Source: an uncultured Lachnospiraceae bacterium (lineage in GTDB: Bacteria > Bacillota > Clostridia > Lachnospirales > Lachnospiraceae). From it: a DNA stretch of 5,324 nt. The DNA lies in contig CANPZR010000193.1 in the NCBI GenBank assembly GCA_947589175.1, forward strand, positions 1-5,324. The letters run 5' to 3'. The position numbers and the translations under genes were made by a program. This document shows, one piece after another, positions 1-4,834 of the stretch. Each line of letters begins with the position of its first letter. The first letter of the stretch is position 1. The notes below the pieces were generated by a model. That model did no database searches, was not told the DNA's origin, and saw only the letters and a program-made list of their open reading frames with translations.

Positions 1-936
1 GACGATTACAAGCAGATTGAGATCTGGCACGGCGGGAAGGAGTACTCGGCGTTCGTGAACAAAAAGGGAAAGGCGTCGATTAAGGAGCGAAACGGGAGAG
101 CCGTCCCTCTGGCGAATCTGTCCCACAACCGCAAAAAGCGGTATATTCTGCCGGAGAACGAGCCGGTTCCCTTTCTGGTGGAGTTAGGCGTGCAGTCACA
201 GAGCGGAAAAGTTCTCGACAAAAAGCAGAAAAAATTCCGCCAGATTAATCGCTTTCTGGAATTTATACGGGACGTTCTGCCAAAGCTTCCGCGGGACGAG
301 CGGCTTACGATTCTGGATTTCGGATGCGGGAAGTCCTACCTGACCTTTGCCGTGTATTATTATCTGAAAATACAGATGGGCTACGACGTCCGTATGATCG
401 GCCTTGACCTGAAAAAAGACGTCATCCGCCACTGCAACGAGCTCGCGAAAAAGCTCGGCTACGAGGACCTTGCCTTTTATGAGGGAGACATAAGCTCCTT
501 TGAGGGGGTGGACCGGGTGGACATGGTCATGACGCTCCACGCCTGCGACACGGCGACGGATTACGCGCTGCACAAGGCGGTGCGGTGGGGAGCCCGCGTG
601 ATTCTGTCCGTGCCCTGCTGCCAGCACGAAATGAATCAGAAGATTCAAAGTAACCTCTTGCAACCAGTATTAAAATACGGTATAGTAAAAGAGCGTATAG
701 CATCGCTTTTGACGGACAGACTTCGCGCCAGCCTGTTGGAGCAGGAGGGGTACGACGTGCAGATTCTGGAGTTTATCGATATGGAGCACACGCCCAAGAA
801 CCTTCTGATCCGGGCTGTCCGCACGGAGGGACGGCGTCCTGCGGAGGATGCGAGGGAGTCCTATGAAAGACTGTGCGATGAGATGTGCCTGCACGGCACG
901 TTAGAATATCTCTTGCGAGAGAATAAAGGGGAATGA
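1..936 (+). CDS. SAM-dependent methyltransferase, Methyltransf_32 type (5' partial)
   Basis: The reading frame is open from base 1, so the gene starts outside the window; the GTG at 55 is internal (the frame before it reads DDYKQIEIWHGG) and should not be taken as the start. The visible 311 residues hold a class I Rossmann methyltransferase. Numbering from the first visible codon, motif I DFGCGKSY starts at 106, the acidic end of strand 2 is GLDLKKD (Asp136), LHACDTATDYAL covers 179-190, and VPCCQHE covers 204-210. The combination of LHACDTATD and PCCQH is what I recall for the Methyltransf_32 family, whose eukaryotic relatives include METTL25-like proteins. The SAM site looks complete. The substrate is unknown; an RNA or protein target is only a guess. 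From memory, relatives are near 400 residues, so roughly 80-100 N-terminal residues are probably missing. The stop lies three bases before the next start, so the two genes are probably co-transcribed. Confidence 0.85.
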   Translation, partial: DDYKQIEIWHGGKEYSAFVNKKGKASIKERNGRAVPLANLSHNRKKRYILPENEPVPFLVELGVQSQSGKVLDKKQKKFRQINRFLEFIRDVLPKLPRDERLTILDFGCGKSYLTFAVYYYLKIQMGYDVRMIGLDLKKDVIRHCNELAKKLGYEDLAFYEGDISSFEGVDRVDMVMTLHACDTATDYALHKAVRWGARVILSVPCCQHEMNQKIQSNLLQPVLKYGIVKERIASLLTDRLRASLLEQEGYDVQILEFIDMEHTPKNLLIRAVRTEGRRPAEDARESYERLCDEMCLHGTLEYLLRENKGE

Positions 937-939
937 TGG

Positions 940-2991
940 ATGAAAGTCAAGTCAAAACCGCTGCTTTTAGCAGTTGATACCACCCGGACCACGCTCCGCT
1001 ATATCGAGAGCATACTAGGGGACAGCTATTATGTCAGCACGGCCCAGAGCGGCATGGAGGCGTTGGACGCCGCCAAGGCGGAGCTCCCGGACCTGATTAT
1101 GATGAATGTCAATATGTCCGGGATGAACGGCTTCGAGGTGCTGGAATACCTCAAAGAGGATGAGGAGACGAAGGATATTCCGGTCGTTCTCGTGGTGGAT
1201 GAAAAGAACAACGAAATCGAGCTGAGGGGACTCCAGGCGGGCGCTATGGATTTTATTACCATGCCCTTTGACCCGGAGATTATGAAGACGAGGCTCGGCC
1301 ATGTTCTGGAGCTTGCCACTATGCGCCACAGGCTGGAGGACGAGATTGAGAAGCAGCAGCAGAAAATCAGCAATATGTCCATTCAGTCCATGATGACGAT
1401 CGCGCAGACGGTGGACGCCAAGGACCGGTACGCCAAGGGACACTCCGTCCGCGTGGCGCTGTACAGCAAGGCCATCGCGAAGGCTATGGGGTGGAGCGAC
1501 GAGGACATCGACAATCTGTACTACACGGCGCTTCTCCACGATATCGGCAAAATCGCCATTGAGGACAGCATACTGAATAAGGCGGGGGCTTTGACAGAGG
1601 AAGAATTTGAAAATGTAAAGCGGCACATTTATGTGGGCGCCGAGATTGTCAAGAACACCAATTTTATTCCGGGCGTGATCGACGGGGTGTACTATCACCA
1701 CGAGCGGTACGACGGGACCGGATATGTGGGCATCGAGGGGGAGAAGATTCCCAAGACGGCGCGGATTATCGCCGTGGCGGACGCCTATGAGGCTATGAAC
1801 GCGGACCGCTCCTTCCGCAGAAAGTACACGAAGGAAAAGGCGATGGAGGAGCTGGTGATCAACCGGGGGACGCAGTTCGACCCGGAGGTCGTGGACGTGT
1901 TCATGAAGCTCTTGGAGGAGGGCTTTGAGCTCGATGAGTCGGCGGTGGAAAAGGTGTTAGTGGAAAGCGAAAACGAGGGAGAGGCGGGAGCCCTTCTCCG
2001 CCAGGTGTTCAACGAATCCGCCAAGGAGGCGCAGAACGAGCTGGAGAAGGATTCCCTCACGGGATTTTTGAACCGCCGTTATTTTGAGGAGAAAATCAAC
2101 AATTACATGCTAAAGCCGAAGGCGTCCGGCGCGTTTTTCATGATGGATCTGGACAATTTCAAGGCGGTCAACGATACATACGGGCACGCGGCGGGGGACA
2201 ACCTGATTCTCGCCTTTGCCGAGGTGCTTCGGAAAAATGTCCGCGAGCGGGATTATGTGTGCCGCATCGGCGGGGATGAGTTTGCCATTTTCTACCCGGA
2301 GATGGACAGGGAACACGTGATCCGGGACCGCGCGGAGAACATCATCGAGATGTTCAAGCAGGAAAAAATTGCGATGGGATACCGCAACTGCTCCGTATCC
2401 ATCGGAATTATGACGAAGCTGCCGAATAATGAGTACATGGATTGCAACGAGCTGTATCAGGCCGCGGACAAGGCACTCTATCATGTGAAGAACAATGGCA
2501 AGGACGATTATCATTTTTATTCCTTTATGCCGCACGACGAGCAGGCGTCCGATCTGATTCAGAAGCCGCTCGACTTAAAGCAGCTGATGCATCAGATCGC
2601 GGAGCGGAAGTACCACCAGGGAGCGTATTCCGTGGAGTACGACCGATTTTCCTATATCTATCAGTTTATCGCCCGCAACGTGGAGCGCAGCAAGCAACAG
2701 GTGCAGATTATCCTGTTCACGATGGTGAGCGAGGATGAGAGCAATCGGAATAAGCTGGAGGATTCCCTGATGCTCCTGGAGACGGCGATTGTGCGCTCGC
2801 TGCGGAGAGGCGACGTCACGACGCAGTTCAGCCCCACCCAGCAGATTGTGATTCTGATGGGGACTAACCCGGAGAACGGACGGCTCGTCGCGGAGCGCAT
2901 CGCCCAGAAATATAGGGATCTGGCGGGGAAGAACGCCCTGCGGGTGGTCTACGATCTGCGCGAGGTGCCGATGGATGAGAAGAAGGCTTAG
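940..2991 (+). CDS. Pseudo-receiver / HD-GYP / GGDEF cyclic-di-GMP protein with degenerate C-terminal GGDEF
   Basis: A 683-residue cytoplasmic protein with no signal peptide or membrane segment. The ATG at 940 follows AAAGGGG (925-931) at an 8-base spacing. Domains in order: receiver fold (about 6-122), a helical, probably coiled-coil linker (about 123-150), HD-GYP (about 151-330), a helical linker, GGDEF (about 366-528), and a C-terminal domain (about 545-675). HD-GYP phosphodiesterases hydrolyse cyclic di-GMP; the metal-ligand set is present (His168, His200-Asp201, His229, His253-His254, Asp281), with DGTGYV in place of the usual GYP. The GGDEF cyclase domain has DSLTGFLNRR (371-380), Asp403, GGDEF at 444-448, and an RxxD inhibitory site (435-438) five residues earlier. 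The receiver has Asn56, Val86 and Met108 where phosphoacceptor Asp, Thr/Ser and Lys belong, so phosphorylation is unlikely. The C-terminal domain has RRGD (622-625) then SPTQQ (631-635) in the GGDEF position. Which activity dominates cannot be told from sequence. Confidence 0.93.
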   Translation: MKVKSKPLLLAVDTTRTTLRYIESILGDSYYVSTAQSGMEALDAAKAELPDLIMMNVNMSGMNGFEVLEYLKEDEETKDIPVVLVVDEKNNEIELRGLQAGAMDFITMPFDPEIMKTRLGHVLELATMRHRLEDEIEKQQQKISNMSIQSMMTIAQTVDAKDRYAKGHSVRVALYSKAIAKAMGWSDEDIDNLYYTALLHDIGKIAIEDSILNKAGALTEEEFENVKRHIYVGAEIVKNTNFIPGVIDGVYYHHERYDGTGYVGIEGEKIPKTARIIAVADAYEAMNADRSFRRKYTKEKAMEELVINRGTQFDPEVVDVFMKLLEEGFELDESAVEKVLVESENEGEAGALLRQVFNESAKEAQNELEKDSLTGFLNRRYFEEKINNYMLKPKASGAFFMMDLDNFKAVNDTYGHAAGDNLILAFAEVLRKNVRERDYVCRIGGDEFAIFYPEMDREHVIRDRAENIIEMFKQEKIAMGYRNCSVSIGIMTKLPNNEYMDCNELYQAADKALYHVKNNGKDDYHFYSFMPHDEQASDLIQKPLDLKQLMHQIAERKYHQGAYSVEYDRFSYIYQFIARNVERSKQQVQIILFTMVSEDESNRNKLEDSLMLLETAIVRSLRRGDVTTQFSPTQQIVILMGTNPENGRLVAERIAQKYRDLAGKNALRVVYDLREVPMDEKKA

Positions 2992-3003
2992 GGGATGGGG
3001 AAG

Positions 3004-3123
3004 GTCTGCTTGGTTTCGGTCAGAGACTGTATCTGGTAATAAAAAAACGTTCTTGTGCGTGGAAAAGTCAGCCTGGTTTCAGCCAACTACCGCGTCTGGT
3101 AATAAAAAAACCGTTCTTACACG
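3004..3123 (+). repeat. Imperfect direct duplication, 63-base period
   Basis: Bases 3004-3047 and 3067-3110 match at 34 of 44 positions by eye. The best conserved parts are TGGTTTC and TCTGGTAATAAAAAAA. Each copy continues into CGTTCTT (3048-3054) or CCGTTCTT (3111-3118). The second copy supplies the left arm of the terminator hairpin, while the first could pair with the same right arm with one bulged base. The duplication therefore looks like a doubled terminator arm. An 87-codon frame at 2975-3238 runs across it, but it starts inside the preceding gene and is explained by the repeat. Confidence 0.7.
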
Positions 3124-3180
3124 GAGAAAAAGTGCCGAATATGCTATTCGCCACTTTAACCATGCAGAACGGTTTTTTTT
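3104..3180 (+). terminator. Nested-hairpin rho-independent terminator
   Basis: The outer arms AAAAAAACCGTTCT (3104-3117) and AGAACGGTTTTTTT (3166-3179) pair perfectly over 14 bases, and the right arm ends in a run of eight T (3173-3180). Inside lies a second hairpin: AAAGTG-C-CGAATA (3129-3141), loop TGC, TATTCG-C-CACTTT (3145-3157), with a single C-C mismatch. It begins 113 bases after the stop of the HD-GYP/GGDEF gene and most likely ends that operon. The A-run on the left means it could also work on the other strand, although no minus-strand gene needs it here. Confidence 0.8.
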
Positions 3181-3196
3181 ATATAACAGAGGCAAA

Positions 3197-3300
3197 TGGG
3201 ATGACTGTTCACAGGGTTACATGATTTCCAAGTCCTGAGCTCGCCGCGCAAAAACGCTGGGATGACTGTTCACAAGGCTACATGACCGTTCACAGGGTTT
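3197..3300 (+). repeat. Short interspersed repeat, three copies around GTTCACAGGG
   Basis: Copy A (3197-3224) and copy B (3258-3285) match at 26 of 28 bases; both start TGGGATGACTGTTCACA. Copy C (3282-3300, ATGACCGTTCACAGGGTT) overlaps the end of B and matches A at 17 of 18 bases. A and B are separated by a GC-rich spacer (about 3235-3257) unlike its surroundings. The copies are direct, not inverted, and I see no strong hairpin. They look like a REP-type intergenic element or a set of binding sites. The function is unknown. Confidence 0.65.
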
Positions 3301-3381
3301 GAGGGCATGGGGAATTACCGGGATGCAGTTGATTTCTGATTATACTTCCTTATAGTGGCTTTATCGTTATGAAAATTCTTA

Positions 3382-3410
3382 TTGCACAATTCGGAAACAA
3401 AAAGTATAAT
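3382..3410 (+). promoter_or_regulatory. Sigma-A-type promoter for the CBM2-like secreted protein
   Basis: TTGCAC (3382-3387) and a consensus TATAAT (3405-3410) are separated by exactly 17 bases. Transcription would start near 3417, giving a leader of about 40 bases before the ATG at 3456. The promoter lies within the apparent upstream extension of the frame (ATG at 3369), which argues that the extension is not translated. Confidence 0.65.
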
Positions 3411-3438
3411 AAATATGAAAAATGTCTAAAAAAATGTG

Positions 3439-3445
3439 AGGGGAG
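3439..3445 (+). promoter_or_regulatory. Ribosome binding site that fixes the start at 3456
   Basis: AGGGGAG sits 10 bases before the ATG at 3456, and the protein from that ATG begins with a typical signal peptide (MRTKKLLALLLVV). The in-frame GTG at 3447 is too close to this site, and the ATG at 3369 has no comparable site and would precede the promoter. Confidence 0.75.
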
Positions 3446-3455
3446 AGTGAAGAAA

Positions 3456-4607
3456 ATGAGAACTAAAAAGCTGTTGGCATTGCTGCTTGTTGTTTCTGTT
3501 GTGTTCGGAAATGTCGCGGGAGGCGGGAACCGGATTTTCGCGAAGGAGGAGGGGTGGGACGAGATACTGGGAGAGGATTTGCCAGAGGAAATTTTAGATG
3601 ACGATGTGATTATTGAGGAGGACGAAGATTACGAAAATTACGCAAGTATGGGATTTGATGAAACGGGTGCATATGACGTGGTGAACGAGACAGAAATTCA
3701 ATACGATGTAAGCGAGGAAGAACTGGAAAATGCGCTGTACGAGCTTGAAAAAAAAGAAATCAGCATTGAGTACTCTGTGACAGCGAAATGGGACAGGCAT
3801 TATAATGTAAATGTTACATTGAGGAGCATTTTCGGATTATATATTCAGAACTGGGAAATAAAGCTTCCTTTTCCGGATGAAATTGAGAACATCTGGAATG
3901 CCCGGATTACGGGACATGTTAATGGAATATATTACATAAAAAACGCTGGCTGGAATAAAGACATTGAGGAGAATGGTTCGGTTACATTTGGTATGACGGT
4001 TGCCTGCGATGACAGCGAAAAGGTCAATATTCCTGAGCGGTGCGGAACCACCAAGGAGTGCGAAGAAGTAGAAACAGAGTATGATTTGGACTACAAGGAG
4101 TATAGCCGATGGGACAATATGGTGATCGGTGAGATAACCATTTTTAATCGTTGTGACCGGGAAATTGAGGACTGGAAGCTGGAACTGGAGACGGATTTGG
4201 TATTTAAGGAAGTATGGGATGCGGAAATAGAAGAGACGGATGACTACTACTGCTATCTGGATAATAAAGGAGATAATGCAAATATTCCGCCTAATGGCTC
4301 CGTAACATTCGGATTCATCGCCGAGTGCGGAGAAGAATCCGAAATATCGGAATATTATCTTTATGAGATGGCAAATCCCATTGACGAGGAGAGCTGGATC
4401 ATATACGAGCTGGAGAGCGGGGAAATGCGTGATGATGAGGATTTTAATACAAAAGAAGAATATGCCGCTTATCAGATTGTGAGGAGTTATTATATAACAA
4501 AATTGAATAAAGAGAAGCTGCTCTCTCTAATGATAAAAAGATATTCTGTGTTTGGACAGTTATTGGAACCTATACAGGACAAAGAGATGAAAAGACAGGT
4601 CAGTTGA
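3456..4607 (+). CDS. Secreted protein with two CBM2-like (cellulose-binding-type) modules
   Basis: The 383-residue product starts with a signal peptide: MRTKK, a hydrophobic core (6-17), and likely cleavage near Ala29 (RIFA/KE). Residues 31-101 form a strongly acidic linker. Module 1 (about 102-186) has the CBM2 pattern: Trp112, NVNVTL, NW (Trp133), WNA (147-149), NAGWN (163-167), GSVTFGM (174-180). Module 2 (about 205-292) repeats it: Trp219, GEITIFN, DW (Trp240), WDA (254-256), DNKGDN (269-274), GSVTFGF (281-287). CBM2 modules bind crystalline or soluble polysaccharide through three exposed Trp; by alignment with the Cex module these are Trp112, Trp147 and Trp166. Module 2 has Asp273 at the third place. 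No catalytic domain, membrane anchor or sortase motif is visible. The 90-residue tail has no recognised domain and turns basic at the end, so the gene may be the truncated N-terminal part of a larger surface protein. It is AT-richer than the left operon. The ligand is unproven. Confidence 0.8.
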   Translation: MRTKKLLALLLVVSVVFGNVAGGGNRIFAKEEGWDEILGEDLPEEILDDDVIIEEDEDYENYASMGFDETGAYDVVNETEIQYDVSEEELENALYELEKKEISIEYSVTAKWDRHYNVNVTLRSIFGLYIQNWEIKLPFPDEIENIWNARITGHVNGIYYIKNAGWNKDIEENGSVTFGMTVACDDSEKVNIPERCGTTKECEEVETEYDLDYKEYSRWDNMVIGEITIFNRCDREIEDWKLELETDLVFKEVWDAEIEETDDYYCYLDNKGDNANIPPNGSVTFGFIAECGEESEISEYYLYEMANPIDEESWIIYELESGEMRDDEDFNTKEEYAAYQIVRSYYITKLNKEKLLSLMIKRYSVFGQLLEPIQDKEMKRQVS

Positions 4608-4609
4608 AA

Positions 4610-4650
4610 GAAATCGCGGGGGCGATGCCGATTTTCGCGTATGTTTTTTT
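4610..4650 (+). terminator. Weak candidate terminator after the CBM2-like gene
   Basis: GAAATCG (4610-4616) can pair with CGATTTTC (4629-4636) with one bulged base, and a run of seven T follows at 4644-4650. The stem is weak and the T-run begins eight bases after it, so this is tentative. The position right after the stop at 4607 fits. Confidence 0.3.
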
Positions 4651-4682
4651 ATCGCGCATGTATTTATCTGCCTTATTTCTGA

Positions 4683-4805
4683 CATCAAAAAACCATAGAC
4701 GAACTTATAGAGATATGATACAATGACGAGGAAAGTGACGATGGCGCTTGCGCCAAGCGGCATTTGACGAGCATCCTCATCGAGACGGTAGTCGAGATGA
4801 TATAA
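4683..4805 (+). pseudogene. Short remnant of an unidentified coding sequence, broken by TGA
   Basis: One frame reads TIDELIEI, then TGA (4716-4718), then YNDEESDDGACAKRH..., ending VVEMI and TAA at 4803-4805. Codons after the TGA mostly end in G or C, like the left operon and unlike the AT-rich neighbour, and the acidic-then-amphipathic pattern looks like a real protein C-terminus. Upstream, an adjacent frame ends SDIKKP just before it, as if a frameshift had also occurred. I do not recognise the parent family. The stretch is short, so chance is a real alternative. The final TAA lies within the -10 region of the next gene. Confidence 0.35.
4696..4724 (+). promoter_or_regulatory. Possible upstream promoter with extended -10
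   Basis: TAGACG (4696-4701, four of six to consensus), a 17-base spacer and TACAAT (4719-4724) preceded by TG at 4716-4717. If used, it would give a leader of about 100 bases for the next gene, including a small hairpin at 4741-4763 (ATG-G-CGCTTG, loop CGC, CAAGCG-G-CAT). It overlaps the probable gene remnant, so coding origin could explain the match. Confidence 0.3.
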
Positions 4806-4806
4806 T
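4777..4806 (+). promoter_or_regulatory. Extended -10 promoter preceded by an inverted repeat (possible operator)
   Basis: TATAAT at 4801-4806 is preceded by TG one base away (TGATATAAT), an extended -10. The place of the -35 box is occupied by an inverted repeat, TCATCGAGAC (4777-4786), GGTA, GTCGAGATGA (4791-4800), paired at eight of ten positions with a central G-A/A-G step. No good -35 is seen at 17 bases (CATCGA). Transcription would start near 4813, leaving about 22 leader bases before the ATG at 4835. The repeat could bind a regulator. Confidence 0.45.
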
Positions 4807-4834
4807 ATAACGCAATTTACATAGGGGGCGAGTT

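Noticed and set aside
55..57. GTG as the start of the methyltransferase
   Set aside because: The frame is open and protein-like back to base 1, and there is no ribosome binding site before 55; the gene is truncated by the window edge.
1015..1701. Long antisense frame of 228 codons
   Set aside because: It is opposite a conserved receiver/HD-GYP coding region in GC-rich DNA and has a low-complexity translation; a shadow frame.
2442..2738. A 98-codon + strand frame inside the GGDEF gene
   Set aside because: Out of frame with a well-supported protein and showing no recognisable domain.
2975..3238. An 87-codon + strand frame across the intergenic region
   Set aside because: It begins inside the preceding gene, has no ribosome binding site, and is made of the duplicated DNA and the terminator hairpin; the repeated SAW-SGNKK peptides simply mirror the DNA repeat.
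3197..3300. CRISPR array
   Set aside because: Only three copies with unequal, partly overlapping spacing; no regular spacers or cas genes.
3369..3455. Earlier ATG for the CBM2-like protein
   Set aside because: The extension lies over the promoter, lacks a ribosome binding site and would put a charged segment before the signal peptide.
4511..4726. + strand open frame overlapping the end of the CBM2-like gene
   Set aside because: No start with a ribosome binding site, and the composition follows the T-rich DNA; kept only as a hint of a frameshift.
4560..4763. Minus-strand frame of 67 codons with a hydrophobic stretch
   Set aside because: No convincing ribosome binding site, and it overlaps the end of the CBM2-like gene and the remnant; hydrophobicity alone is weak evidence.
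4735..4800. Fluoride-type riboswitch suggested by GACGATGGCG...CGCC
   Set aside because: The required GGCGATG loop and pseudoknot partner are not in the right arrangement, and the downstream gene is not a fluoride exporter.
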